Origin: Asparagopsis taxiformis
Taxonomy: Eukaryota; Rhodophyta; Florideophyceae; Bonnemaisoniales; Bonnemaisoniaceae
Assembly (NCBI GenBank): GCA_030407315.1
Contig: JALQPE010002020.1
Span: 28,574 to 92,573, forward strand
Direction: 5' to 3'
DNA: 64,000 nucleotides
Position numbers and translations under genes: made by a program. Shown here piece by piece: positions 1 through 10,801 of the stretch. A model generated the notes under the pieces. That model had not been told where the DNA came from and ran no database searches. It saw only the letters and a program-made list of their open reading frames with translations. Position 1 is the stretch's first letter, and each line of letters begins with the position of its first letter.

Positions 1-1429
1 CGCCGCACGGTTGAGACAGGCGGGAAGATTGACATGCAAAATGGCCAGCATAAACAGGGAGGTCTGCAGAACAACGTGGACATTTTGTGCACAAAAGCGG
101 TGCAAAAGCTGTGTCTCGGCGTGTCGAAACTCGAGCACGACCGCCGACATGACGTGAAAAATGTGCACGTGTTCCTCAGAGAAGACGCGACGGAGGTCGA
201 GCCACCTAGAGTCGCGCAGTGACGATCACACATTTGCCATCGCAAAGTGGCACGCGTGCGCGAAGAAAAAGAGCCCGGAGGTGGTGAAGGGGGAGCGCGA
301 GCGCGAGAAGCGGGATTCAAAAGGCGTCAATGCGCTGTGCGTCATCGGTGAACATCAACCAATCGGTTTGGAAGCGACGATGCAGCGTGGTAGCGACGAA
401 CAGAAGCGCGTGTGGCGTCGCATTGGTGTCAATCAATTGCGTGCGTATGGACTGTGCGGATTGCCAACTACGCAAGGCGATGAGATAACGATCCGCTTGC
501 GATACTTGTTTGCCACGGTCGAGTGTGGTCAATTGACCACACTAGCATTAATGCTACTTGCACATTGGCGAGAGTGAACTGATGATTGGTTGTCATGAAT
601 TGTGGTTGGCGGCTTGATCCATGAAATTTTTTGTTGGATATATTGTTGAAAGCGTGTGTTTTGTGGCGTGAGGCGTTTGGAAAATCTTGCAATCAGCCTT
701 TCTGTGCGCCAGAAAAACCCATTTCCGAACAGCTGTCTCAACACACGTTCTGCTCGACAATTGGCTGTTTCGCATACTGGCGATGTTCACATTGTCAGCA
801 TCTCTCACACATGTACAAGTCGCAGGATTCAACATGGAGACGGCACCAGAGGAGATAACAGCTGTTTACGCTTTGGTTCACTCGGCGCATCGCGACTATG
901 ATCGCAAATAGCTCTCGAATTGAGAAAGTAATCAACTATGGAACACTCTTCCGTATCTGTTTCAGTTCCTTCACGGAAGCCTCAGTGATTAGCTCGAAAA
1001 GCTCTTTCTGCACCAATTTTGTGCATCGCTGCTCCCATTCGTGAACTCCTATTTATTCCCAACTTCCGTTCGGAAATTGAGGAATATGACGTCACATTCC
1101 TCAGCGATTGCAGGCCCTTCAGCACGATTCTAATTGTCATCGCACTAAAATCGATAGTGTCATCTCCTATCCCAACTGACATAAACATGATTCTATTCTC
1201 TATTGGCAGAATAGGCTTCACTGAGACTAGAAACCTCAATCCCATTCTAGGTCGGTCGATCTGCTATCCTCTTTCATTTATCCTCCCTCGTACTAACTTC
1301 GCTACCTACAAATATCTGTAAAGCTCGACCACAATTACTATCTTCGTATACCACACACCATTACACCATTCCAATATTTACCTTCACACCAACACTATGC
1401 TCCATATTTCCTCTCAAGTCCACTCCACG
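1..1429. other. no recognisable gene; left flank
   Basis: About 1.4 kb in which I recognise no gene. The longest open frame (161-577, plus) is 138 codons, lacks any family signature and overlaps open frames on the other strand. GC content falls from left to right. If the CACTA right end at 1799 is real, this stretch is interior sequence of an element whose left end lies outside the window. Confidence 0.4.
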
Positions 1430-1799
1430 AGACAGTGTTGTGAACCAATACACGGTACTACCCGCAGACAATACAATTTGCTATCTACACTACTGTCTAC
1501 AGATTTACCCAGACAGTGCAGTAATACAATACAATGCACTGCCTCAGACAGTAAAATGTACTGTCTGCACATACTGTCTGGCGGCAACACTTCCGGACAG
1601 TAAAATTTACTGTTCTGGACAGTAAATTTTACTGTTTTTGGTACTGCCCAGATTTCGTGCCAGTTTATTGCTGCAGCAGTATTCTGAAATTTCCAGACAG
1701 TAAATTTTACTGTCTCCGCGCACTGTCTTGGCCAGACAGTAATTTTTACTGTCTCAGACAGTAAATTTACTGTCTTTTTTCATTCCCAACACCGTAGTG
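1430..1799 (+). repeat. CACTA-type right end with subterminal palindromes
   Basis: A dense run of short palindromes of the type ACAGTAAATTTTACTGT ends in AACACCGTAGTG at 1799. Read from the other strand the terminus is CACTACGGTGTTGGGAATG, close to the verified CACTA terminus at 53519 (CACTACTGAGTTTGAGATC). The palindromes lie only on the left, so the element extends left out of the window. Subterminal arrays of short repeats are a known CACTA hallmark. The left end is not visible, so no TSD can be checked. Confidence 0.6.
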
Positions 1800-3479
1800 T
1801 GGGCAATATTGATGCATGTCTCGCTTGCTGAAGGAGATTTACTCTTTTCCGCTACTTCTCCGCTATAGTGCAGAATTATATTTCTCCGCCACTAAATTCA
1901 ACCATTACGAAACCTTTCCTGGCTTTCATTCGATCCAATGAACTGTTTCACCACAATGATTTGTCCTATGCTCATTACTTTATGCACAATGATTGCTATT
2001 TCATCCGGGCTCGACCTACTCAATATCGTTTTGCTATCTTGTATCGCATTCCCTAAACACCAGCCTGGCCAAGACGTATCCACTTCCGTTTGTTACGCAG
2101 TGATGCTCTAAGCACTAATACTGAATCTGATTTTCTCATGCACGTAGTTCCTACTCGTATTCTCTACCATATTCTCGGCCCTATTCACAAGGTGAAAACA
2201 CGATGTCTCGTTGAATCGTACTCGGTGTGATATCTTAAATTAGCATAAATTTATATATTGCAATGCAGACTCACTGCTCGCTTGCAACATGAAAATTATA
2301 AAAATTCTTCGACACTGCTGTTTCCTAACCGCCACCATCCACGTGGCCCGCTTTGACTGCCTGCCAAGTGTACTCGGAGCATACAATGACGTTATCGATA
2401 TATACCATCCACATCATCACTGGAAGCGCGGACTCCTCGTCCAGGAAAGTGCGCCATTTTTCCTACTCTTCACCTCCGCCTGTCCTGTAGGCCCCATATG
2501 CTAGTGTTTTTCCTATATTTCTGTAGTGATGACGTCATTATAGATTAGAGAAGGCGGTAGAAGATACAATAATTTTGCGCCTGTTCTGCCAGATCATGTG
2601 CTTCCAAGCGTAATTCGCAGCCTAGGTATCGTTTTTCTGGGCCTCCCATCGCACCGCTCCGTTTCAAATTCATCCCTCTATTGTTCTCCTACACGTCTTT
2701 TCCGCCCGCAGAGTGCTACTTAAACGACAGATTCTGGAAATCCCTCTTTCCATCTCCATATCCGTCGGAAAAAAAGCATCAGTAATTATAATTACTGCTC
2801 CGGAAGCGTATACGCTTCCGGAGCAGTGTACATGGTACGTCACCACATTTCACGCCACTAACCCAGTATTCTATTCGTTTTCTCAAGTTTCCAGTCGGTG
2901 AGTTTTCCAATTCTCCTTTCGTTCATCTTTCTCTCTCACTCCTCCATTTTTGTTGCTCTGCCTGTGAGTACAGATTTCGATTTGGGATGCAATGGTATTC
3001 GTTAAGGTACGTTAGTCTCCTGGTAACCATCAGTTTCCCACTCCAATTCAACGTCACTAACTTGTTTCCTTTCACTACATCTGTTTTTTCTCTTTCTCTT
3101 CATTTCCTAGCTTATTCATGCAGCGCAATCAGTTGATAGATTTGTAGACTTTCTGGTACTTTTAGTTTTACTCTTCATAATAGTGTTGGTTGTAGTAGCA
3201 GTTCTAGCATAGGGATATTTTACTCTCAATGTATCCTGCGCAAATAAACAAATCCAGAGTGAAGCTTCCCATATTGCACCCTCTTAGATTGCTACCTATC
3301 CTACCGCTTGTACTTCTCTCTAGCTCATAGTCACTACGAAATATAAATTCCTAGCCGTACAATTGTGACCATTCTCACGTAGATACCATCCATTACCCAT
3401 CCTCGTAGCACTAGAACTGCCTCCCTCTACCCCAAAAAGATGCCCACGACAGCATGACGCTCCATCTCATCCACCACTC
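1800..3479. other. AT-rich region without recognisable gene
   Basis: Roughly 1.7 kb of AT-rich sequence with only short open frames (77 codons or fewer) and no domain signature. The one clear structure is the perfect palindrome at 2794-2827. It lies between two right ends of CACTA-type elements (1799 and 4148), so it is probably interior DNA of the element ending at 4148. Confidence 0.4.
2794..2827. repeat. 34-bp perfect palindrome
   Basis: Arms of 17 bp with no spacer. The left arm reads ACTGCTCCGGAAGCGTA and the right arm is its exact complement, with symmetry centre between 2810 and 2811. It may form a cruciform or hairpin. A partial echo of the arm (CCCGGAAGCGGTGCTG) occurs just past the CACTA end, near 4159-4174. 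Confidence 0.8.
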
Positions 3480-4148
3480 CCAGACACTGAATTTTACTAT
3501 ATCAGGACACTACTTTTACTGTCTCCAGGTGCTGCCCAGGGCAGCACATAATACTGTCTACAGGTGCTGCCCAGGGCAGCACAAAATACTGTCTACAGGT
3601 GCTGCCCAGGGCAGTACAAAGTACTGTCTACAGGTGCTGCCCAGGGCAGCACAAAATACTGTCTACAGGTACTGGCCAGGACAGTGAAAATCACTGTCTC
3701 CAGGTACTGGCCAGGACAGTGAAAATCACTGTCTCCAGGTACTGCCCAGGACAGTGAAAATCACTGTCTCCAGGTACTACCCAGGACAGTGCACCGTGTT
3801 GGTTCCATCTGTTGTCCCAGGCAGCGTATTTCACTATCCGGCCATGTTACCTTGGCCAATACAAAACACTATCCGCCAACACTGCCCAGTACAGTAAATT
3901 ACATCATATCCAACTATTGAATAAATCATTAATTTTTACTGTCTCCATTCATTGCCTCAGACAGTACGGTGAGACAGTGTTTTTACTGTCTGCAGACAGT
4001 GTTCCGTACTGTCTGCCAGACAGTGCAAATCACTGTCTCCAAGTGTGGCATTAATTTTCATTTGCCGCATAGTGATTTTTACTGTCTCAGGCAGTAAAAA
4101 CCACTGTCTCACCGTACTGTCTGAGGCCCCCTTTTCAACACCGTAGTG
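3480..4148 (+). repeat. second CACTA-type right end with subterminal array
   Basis: A run of about 670 bp built from ACTGTCT/AGACAGT palindromes, closing with AACACCGTAGTG at 4148 (reverse complement starts CACTACGGTGTTG). Orientation is the same as at 1799, so this is another right end of the same or a sister family. No left terminus occurs between 1800 and 3480, so its partner must lie left of the window, possibly with the element ending at 1799 nested inside it. Confidence 0.6.
3526..3783 (+). repeat. about 41-bp tandem array inside the subterminal region
   Basis: Six to seven head-to-tail units of about 41 bp. Each joins CAGGTGCTGCCCAGGGCAGC (or a variant with CAGGTACTGGCCAGGACAGT) to ACTGTCT. 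Each unit is itself nearly dyad-symmetric, so palindromes are arranged in tandem. By analogy with plant En/Spm these may be transposase or accessory-protein binding sites; that is inference. Confidence 0.75.
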
Positions 4149-4563
4149 GTATCGCTATCCCGGAAGCGGTGCTGTAGCCTCTCTGGTTTGTACAACTGCC
4201 CTACCCCTACTACGACGATTCGCCGCGCGGAACGACGCGATCGAAGACGCAGCGCGTGCGCGTGCTAGTTCGCAACCCTAACGCGGGTTCGGCGGTGCCG
4301 AAAATATTGGGTTCGCGGACGATCGAGACCCGTCTTTGCGCGTTCCGAGCGAGGAAGAAGCCCTCCTGCGAGCGAACTCGTCCCCCTCACCCTTACTACG
4401 CGCGCCCGATACGCAGACAATTTTCGGGAAGCGCTTCCCTTTCTACTTGCCAATTTTTCGACGCGCCGACGCGAGATTTTGACGCGCGCCGAATTCTCCT
4501 TTCTCCTTCCCCATCATCCCTTTTTCCCTTTTCCCTAGGCGACGATCGAACGCAACCGCGCCG

Positions 4564-6534
4564 ATGGATCCATCCGCGCCCGAGCGATCGAACGCGCCGA
4601 CCGAACCGCCGCCAGTCGCGTCGCAAACGCACGCAGTCGACGCGCTGGTCGCTTCACATATCCCTGACCCTACCGCTTCTCCGTGGCCGCCGTTACCGAC
4701 GCAAGCGCTCGCGAGCATCGACGACGACGCGCAAACGTCCGACGATGGCGCCGCAACGAAGCGCGAAGCCGAGTTCCGCGTTTCCGATGTGCACGCTACG
4801 CCGTCCGCAACGCTTCCGAGCTTGGTTCGACAAGTAGTGGACGACCCTACGTTCCAATGCATGCTCCAGGCTGAAGTACGAGCCGCGGTGGACCGCGCTA
4901 TCAAAGGCCAATCACGTGGACTAACGGCTCAGATGAGGGCGCAAGTCCACAACCTAATCGTCACTACGATGGACTCCCGCGAGGAGCACAACACCGAACG
5001 CGCGAACGTCGCTGCGCGCGAAAACCGAAAGCGAACCGCAGCGCGCGCGACCCCTACGAACTACGCGCGCGACGCGGACCCCGAAGGATGGCTGGAACTG
5101 GCGCGCCAGGACCTGTCATTCGACGACCACCCGCATTCGGATAGCGACAATGGACCCGCGCATCCCGGACTGGTAGAGATCCAGCCGTTGAACGAGCTGT
5201 TCACGCGCGCGCTTTCGTATCGCACGTATCGCTTGCGTAATACGGACCGCGCGTTTAACCGAGCAATTGCGAGCGAACTCGCTAACACCGCGAAAATGGT
5301 ACGCCATTCGATGCAAGGAGAGAATTTCACGGGCGCTGACGGAATCGCCGTGCTATCGTTCCTGAAGTATTTCAAGAGCGCATGCGACGACACCGGCGTA
5401 TCCGAAGGCGCAGCGTTGCCGATTCTCAAGTATTTCCTCGCCGACGAGGCGCGCGACACGTTCCAAACGTACGTGGGACGAACGTTCCGAGGTTCGCGCG
5501 CGGGCGTCGACTCGATTACGTGCTACGCGGAAGCCGTTCAGTGGCTCCTGCTAACCTATGCGCGCGAAGGCGACGTCGCGCAAGCTTATCGTGACGTGGC
5601 GCAACAAACGCAAGACCCGAAGGAAACCGAAACACAATTCGCTACGAGACTACGACGCCGCGCGCTGCGCTGCGGCGATGCGTTTAGCGAGCGAACGCTT
5701 GTTTCTATTTTCGTCGATGGCCTACGACCCTATGCGCAACACCTCGTGCGGGACGCGTTGTCTCGCGACCCGCGTCGATACACCTTTCGAGAGCTAGTCT
5801 CTATGGCGCAGAGCCACGGGGACACGCACCGAGCGATGACGCCGACGACGAGCGCGCGACCGCTATTACGGCGAACTCCTGCGCTCTACGTGGAAGAGGA
5901 CGAGACACCGACGCTGCAGGCACTGACCGTGGGGCATACCCCGCCATCAGGCTTCTCATCGCCAAACGTCTCACCCTCCGCCGCGACGCCGCACGCTCCG
6001 CGCGAACGGAAGTTCTCGACCCCGAGCCCCCTGCGAAGTCCAACCTCGCTTTGCACCCCTTCGTCGAACTATCGCACGCCACGCTCTCGCGACGCCTCGC
6101 CCGCCGACCGTTCGCGACGCTTTGCGCATAACGACGACCGGGAACGCGAACGCGCGGGACCGTGCACAGCGCACATACCGCGCGCAACTTACCCACCGCC
6201 TATCGTGAGACAGACGGCACCGGCCGACACGTCTCGCACAGCGGCGTTCCGCTGTCTGATATGCCGGAAGTTTGGGCATCCCATGGTAAGCTGCCCGCTG
6301 CTCTCATCCGAGCAGCAGGCCGCGATTCGCGAGATGCATAGCCACGCGCGCCTAACGCCCGAAGAACTGAACCTGCAGCGAAACGTTCAGGTTTTCGAAG
6401 TTTCCGCGGACGATGACGCACGCGAGCGCGAAAGCGAACGCACGCGCGAAGACGACGCGCACGACGGCGAGCAGCTCACGCCCCACTCGGTTCGCTTCGC
6501 AGAAGACCCGGGAAACGCCTACGAGGAGTCGTAG
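4564..6534 (+). CDS. gag: Gag polyprotein of gypsy element
   Basis: A 656-codon ORF starting at ATG 4564. The middle part (about residues 230-430) has the helical retrotransposon Gag pattern, with a conserved stretch around FATRLRRRALRCGDAF. A single CCHC zinc knuckle (CLICRKFGHPMVSC, near residue 565) should bind the RNA genome. The rest is Pro/Arg/Ser-rich and disordered. Gag forms the cytoplasmic particle that packages element RNA. It ends 45 nt before the pol ATG, which is in a different frame, so Pol is made either by reinitiation or by frameshifting. The ORF is uninterrupted. Antisense frames of 70-150 codons here are by-products of high GC. Confidence 0.9.
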   Translation: MDPSAPERSNAPTEPPPVASQTHAVDALVASHIPDPTASPWPPLPTQALASIDDDAQTSDDGAATKREAEFRVSDVHATPSATLPSLVRQVVDDPTFQCMLQAEVRAAVDRAIKGQSRGLTAQMRAQVHNLIVTTMDSREEHNTERANVAARENRKRTAARATPTNYARDADPEGWLELARQDLSFDDHPHSDSDNGPAHPGLVEIQPLNELFTRALSYRTYRLRNTDRAFNRAIASELANTAKMVRHSMQGENFTGADGIAVLSFLKYFKSACDDTGVSEGAALPILKYFLADEARDTFQTYVGRTFRGSRAGVDSITCYAEAVQWLLLTYAREGDVAQAYRDVAQQTQDPKETETQFATRLRRRALRCGDAFSERTLVSIFVDGLRPYAQHLVRDALSRDPRRYTFRELVSMAQSHGDTHRAMTPTTSARPLLRRTPALYVEEDETPTLQALTVGHTPPSGFSSPNVSPSAATPHAPRERKFSTPSPLRSPTSLCTPSSNYRTPRSRDASPADRSRRFAHNDDRERERAGPCTAHIPRATYPPPIVRQTAPADTSRTAAFRCLICRKFGHPMVSCPLLSSEQQAAIREMHSHARLTPEELNLQRNVQVFEVSADDDARERESERTREDDAHDGEQLTPHSVRFAEDPGNAYEES

Positions 6535-6578
6535 CGGGTGGGCCGACTCCTCTCCTTCCAACGGATACGCGACGCGCG

Positions 6579-9500
6579 ATGACGCAACCGCCGCGCGAAA
6601 GACCGCCTCCGTTACCACCCGAAACAGTGGTCCTGTTTCAGACCCCTACCGCGAACTACAAACTCGAGATACGCGTCGGATATAATCTACGCACGGCCAC
6701 CGCGGTGACCGCTGTGCTTGATACCGGCGCGGGCCCGAGCCTCATTCGCGAGAACGTATTAAGCGCTGATTGGAAGCGCCTCGCTACGCCGCCGACGCTG
6801 CGCTGCGCGATTATCGACGCGAATGGACGACGCCTCGCGCCGAACGCGTCGTTGCGACTTAGCGTTCTTCTAGGTGCCCGCGCGCACCTTCAAACTTTCC
6901 TGGTGATGCCGCGCTTATCCGTCCCTTGCATTCTGGGAGCAGACTTCATCGACCGCGTGGTTCGGATGATCTATACTGGGCCGCAGCGCGCGTTGCGAAC
7001 CCGCTATGGAGACCACGTTCCGATGCTCCCACGAACGCCGACGAAACCGCGCCGCGCACCGACCCCCAAGACTACCCGACCAACAGATTTCGCGCCAATC
7101 CGCGTTGCGCGTCGCACGTCGATTCCGCCGTATGCGACGCGAGCTATCGAAGTCACCACGGGCGCTGACGGGCGCTGCATCACGATACCCGCGACCGACC
7201 TCTACGGGCAGAAGCTGCTTCGTCTAGCCAACGGTGAAACGCTGGTTAAAAGGAACGTGCCCTTCAGTGTGCATGTGCACAACGCCGGCACCCGCCTACA
7301 GGTATTGCCCAAAGGCATGAAGCTGGGCGCCGCGGTGCCCAACCCCGTAGGTTGCCTACAAGTTGCACAAGAGGCACCGACCCCGCAAGACCGACCGCCC
7401 GACGATGCGACGCCACGCGACGCGACGAACCCGCCGGACCCGCGCGAAGCCGACGGAATTGCGAACGCGACGCCGCACTGGGAAGATCTCTTACGCACGA
7501 CGCTACGCGATGAGCGAGTAGACGATGACCTACACGCGCGAATTATCGAGATGCTGCGAAAGCACGAGCGCATGTGGAATGGCACGCTCGGAGCCATCCA
7601 CGCGACAGAACACCGCATCGAACTGGTTCCGGGGGCGACCCCCGTCAACCAACCGCCGTACCGCGCCGGACACGCGCCGCGCGAAATTATCTGTACGCAA
7701 GTGGATAAGATGCTCCGCGCCGGAGTGATCGAACCTGCTACATCGGAATGGGCGAGCCCGGTCGTAGTCGTGCCTAAGAAGGACGGGAGTTCCCGCTTCT
7801 GCATCGACTACCGCCGTTTAAACGCCGCTACCGTAAAGGACGCGTATCCGATTCCGCGCATGGACGATTGCGTCGATTCGCTCGGTAACGCGACGGTTTT
7901 CACTACGCTGGACTGCAACTCGGGATACTGGCAGATCCCAGTAGCGCACGCCGACCGCGACAAGACTACGTTTACGTCGCATGTTGGTACGTATCGCTTC
8001 CGCCGCATGCCCTTCGGACAGTCGAACGCGCCCGCGACGTTTCAGCGCGCGCTCGATATCTTGCTCGCGAACGTGAAATGGCAGCACTGCCTAGTCTACC
8101 TGGATGACGTAATCATCTTCTCCGCAGACGTAAACGCGCACGTGCATCACGTCCACGAGATACTGGGAATCCTCGGACGCGCTGGCGTTTCGCTTAAATT
8201 CGCGAAGACTGAGTTCTTCAAGCGCTCGGTAGACTACCTGGGACATACTATTTCGCCGGGGAAGCTATCCGTACCGACGACGAAATGCGACGCGCTGCGC
8301 GATGCGACGTATCCGACGACGAAAACGCAGCTGCGCAGCTTCCTGGGGACGTGCAATGTATACCGCCGATTCGTCGAGAAATTCGCGTTCATAGCCGCGC
8401 CGCTTACGCAGTTGTTGAAGAAGGACCAAGGAGATAACCTAGCCGCGCCGACGCCGGAGCAAACGCGCGCGTTCGAATCATTGCGACAAGCGATGCTATC
8501 TCCGCCTATCCTCCGTCTGCCGCGCGAAGGGCACCCGTATGTGCTCGACACCGACGCGTCGCAAGGACAAATCGGATGCGCGTTACTACAGTTAGACGCC
8601 GACGGAGACATATTGCATCCAGTCGGATACTGGTCGCGCACGCTTAACGACGCGGAGCGTAATTACTCGACGACGGAACGCGAATGCCTCGCAGTGGTAT
8701 GGGCTGTGTTACTACTACGCGCATACCTAGAAGGACGGAAGTTCACGGTTCGAACGGACCATAATTCGCTGTGCTGGATTCTAAATATGACCTCCGCGGA
8801 AGGACGACTCGCGCGCTGGCGATTGCGACTCGCCGAGTTCGAGTTCGACGTCGAATATAAAAAGGGTAAACGCCATGTTATCGCCGACGCGCTCTCGCGA
8901 ATGGCCACGCGAAGCGGCGACGAAACGGAAATACCAGACGAGATACCCTGCTTCGACGCCGCGAACATCGTCGAACCGCACGCGGACGCCCGAACTAACG
9001 CTGCGCTACTATGCGACTACGCCGAATATTATCCTAGCCTGGATTGTCTACTGACATCTCGAGCATGTATCGAACCACCCGTATCTGCTGACGAGTGGAT
9101 ACGCGAGCAGGCTACGGACGAGTTCTGCCAGAACGCAAAACGCGACGTCGAGACCGCGCCGCAATCGCGTTTTCACCTGTCCCCCGATGGGATTCTCATG
9201 AGGACCGCTCCGCTCGATGATGCTACGCAGATAGTCGTGCCCGAAACCATAAAAGGGCGCATTTTGCGAGCTAACCACTACGCGGTAACCGCAGGACACC
9301 CGGGCGCGCGACGCATGTATGACGCAATCCGACGCGCGTACTACTGGCCGATGATGAGCGTAGACGTCTATACTACGGTGAGACAGTGCGACGCGTGCGC
9401 ACGCAACCGCGTTACGCAATATCGCCATACGAACGCCCTGAAGCTATTCCCCGCGACGCGCCCGCTCGAGGACGTCGCCATAGACATACTGGGTCCGTTG

Positions 9501-10460
9501 CCCGAGACGCCACGCCAACGCCGCTTCGTACTCGTAATAGCAGACCGCTATAGCAAGCTCTGCCGGCTTATCGCGCTCGGACGCGTATCCGCACTCGCCG
9601 TCGCGAAAGCATTTTGCCGAGACTGGGTTTTCGTATATGGACCGCCACGCACGCTGCTTTCTGACAACGGACCGCAGTTTCGCTCGAAGTTGTTCCAAGA
9701 AACATGTGCGCTGATGGGAACGCGAAACATTTTCACGACGACGTACCATCCACAATCGAATGGGCAGGTCGAGCGTATGAACCGCACAGTTGTCGCGATG
9801 CTACGCCACTACGTCGATGAAGAGCGAAAGGATTGGGACGAGCATCTGGATACGCTAGCGTATGCCTACAATTGCGCGATACACCGCTCGACGAATACGT
9901 CGCCATTCGAACTGACACTCACGCGCTACCCTGTATCGCTGGGCACGGAACAAGTGGACACTATCCGCAGCACGCCGTTCCTTCGCATGGAGTTCCTCGC
10001 GCGACTATCGGAAGCGTACGCGCGCGCGGCGAGTGCGTTGAAGAAGGCACAAGCAAGATACAAGCGCGGCTTCGACCGCAGTGTACGCACGGTGAACAAA
10101 GGTGTCAAGGTTGGCGACCAAGTGTATCTGGACACGCGCGCGGGAGCGACGACGCAGGCGCAGCGAGATGAGGGTACGCGCGCGTCGAAATTGGACTACC
10201 CTGTCTCCGGCCCCTTTCCCGTAATAAGTTGCCGCGACCATACCTACGAAATCGTGATAGACGGTGTACCCGAACTGGTCAGTTCCGACCGCATCCGCCT
10301 CGCCCTCAACCCGCGTCGCACGTACCCGTCGTGCCTGACAGCTCAGAAGGCAATAACAATACGGAAAACGCGAACGATGCGCCGCGAGCGGGCGAGCACG
10401 AACTCGACGACGCGCGCAGGGTTAACCCGGAAGCCGGGTACGGGACGCGCGAATTTATGA
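6579..10460 (+). CDS. pol: Pol polyprotein (protease-RT-RNase H-integrase) of gypsy element
   Basis: 1293 codons from ATG 6579. Domains in order: aspartic protease with DTGAG near residue 50; reverse transcriptase with FCIDYRRLN and the YLDD catalytic motif near residue 510; RNase H starting at VLDTDAS; an HHCC zinc finger (H-x3-H then CDAC); a DDE integrase core (IDILGPL, LLSDNGPQF, then NGQVERMNR). The RT-RNase H-IN order defines Ty3/gypsy. No internal stop is seen, so Pol may be functional. After the integrase the frame runs into low-quality C-terminal sequence, while the chromodomain continues in the -1 frame from about 10320. Confidence 0.95.
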   Translation: MTQPPRERPPPLPPETVVLFQTPTANYKLEIRVGYNLRTATAVTAVLDTGAGPSLIRENVLSADWKRLATPPTLRCAIIDANGRRLAPNASLRLSVLLGARAHLQTFLVMPRLSVPCILGADFIDRVVRMIYTGPQRALRTRYGDHVPMLPRTPTKPRRAPTPKTTRPTDFAPIRVARRTSIPPYATRAIEVTTGADGRCITIPATDLYGQKLLRLANGETLVKRNVPFSVHVHNAGTRLQVLPKGMKLGAAVPNPVGCLQVAQEAPTPQDRPPDDATPRDATNPPDPREADGIANATPHWEDLLRTTLRDERVDDDLHARIIEMLRKHERMWNGTLGAIHATEHRIELVPGATPVNQPPYRAGHAPREIICTQVDKMLRAGVIEPATSEWASPVVVVPKKDGSSRFCIDYRRLNAATVKDAYPIPRMDDCVDSLGNATVFTTLDCNSGYWQIPVAHADRDKTTFTSHVGTYRFRRMPFGQSNAPATFQRALDILLANVKWQHCLVYLDDVIIFSADVNAHVHHVHEILGILGRAGVSLKFAKTEFFKRSVDYLGHTISPGKLSVPTTKCDALRDATYPTTKTQLRSFLGTCNVYRRFVEKFAFIAAPLTQLLKKDQGDNLAAPTPEQTRAFESLRQAMLSPPILRLPREGHPYVLDTDASQGQIGCALLQLDADGDILHPVGYWSRTLNDAERNYSTTERECLAVVWAVLLLRAYLEGRKFTVRTDHNSLCWILNMTSAEGRLARWRLRLAEFEFDVEYKKGKRHVIADALSRMATRSGDETEIPDEIPCFDAANIVEPHADARTNAALLCDYAEYYPSLDCLLTSRACIEPPVSADEWIREQATDEFCQNAKRDVETAPQSRFHLSPDGILMRTAPLDDATQIVVPETIKGRILRANHYAVTAGHPGARRMYDAIRRAYYWPMMSVDVYTTVRQCDACARNRVTQYRHTNALKLFPATRPLEDVAIDILGPLPETPRQRRFVLVIADRYSKLCRLIALGRVSALAVAKAFCRDWVFVYGPPRTLLSDNGPQFRSKLFQETCALMGTRNIFTTTYHPQSNGQVERMNRTVVAMLRHYVDEERKDWDEHLDTLAYAYNCAIHRSTNTSPFELTLTRYPVSLGTEQVDTIRSTPFLRMEFLARLSEAYARAASALKKAQARYKRGFDRSVRTVNKGVKVGDQVYLDTRAGATTQAQRDEGTRASKLDYPVSGPFPVISCRDHTYEIVIDGVPELVSSDRIRLALNPRRTYPSCLTAQKAITIRKTRTMRRERASTNSTTRAGLTRKPGTGRANL

Positions 10461-10801
10461 TCGACAAGCTGATGGCCGAAGGCATCGACGACGCTGGAGA
10501 GGCAGTCTTTCGTGTGCGATGGAAGGGCTATTCATCGCGCGACGATACTTGGGAGCCCATGCGTTCACTACCCGCGCCAATCGTCGCACGCTTTCGCAAG
10601 GAGTTGAAGCGACTAGCGTCTAATGGCGCCGGGCAGGTCACCGAAGCCAACCCCGAAGTGCCGCGCAACCGCCGGAAGCCCCCAGTGAAAAACCCCACCC
10701 CCGAAACGACACGCGTCGCAGCGCCGCGACGAACGCCGCCCCGCCGAGCGAGCGCGAGGTTAGCGGACAAGAAGACGCAGCGTCACCCGCCACGTAACTA
10801 A
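10229..10801 (+). CDS. chromodomain tail of Pol in the -1 frame
   Basis: An open frame overlapping the 3' end of pol by about 230 nt, in the -1 frame. After a spacer it encodes a chromodomain: FMIDKLM, then FRVRWKGY, then DTWEP, with the three aromatic cage positions expected. In chromoviruses this module sits at the integrase C-terminus and directs integration to marked heterochromatin. Here it is separated from integrase by a -1 shift, best placed near 10310-10340 where meaningful sequence switches frames. That may be programmed frameshifting, a one-base loss, or a sequence error. The C-terminus is Pro/Arg-rich. Confidence 0.8.
   Translation: MPRPYLRNRDRRCTRTGQFRPHPPRPQPASHVPVVPDSSEGNNNTENANDAPRAGEHELDDARRVNPEAGYGTREFMIDKLMAEGIDDAGEAVFRVRWKGYSSRDDTWEPMRSLPAPIVARFRKELKRLASNGAGQVTEANPEVPRNRRKPPVKNPTPETTRVAAPRRTPPRRASARLADKKTQRHPPRN

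Noticed and set aside
3454..3687. 77-codon repetitive ORF
   Set aside because: It is a translation of the 41-bp subterminal tandem array.
4149..4563. 5' LTR of the gypsy element
   Set aside because: No sequence here matches the presumed 3' LTR at 15670-15904, and no TG...CA boundary pair could be confirmed.
4443..10241. Many antisense and alternate-frame ORFs of 60-200 codons across gag and pol
   Set aside because: They overlap well-supported gag and pol domains; high GC reduces stops in all frames, and none shows a domain.
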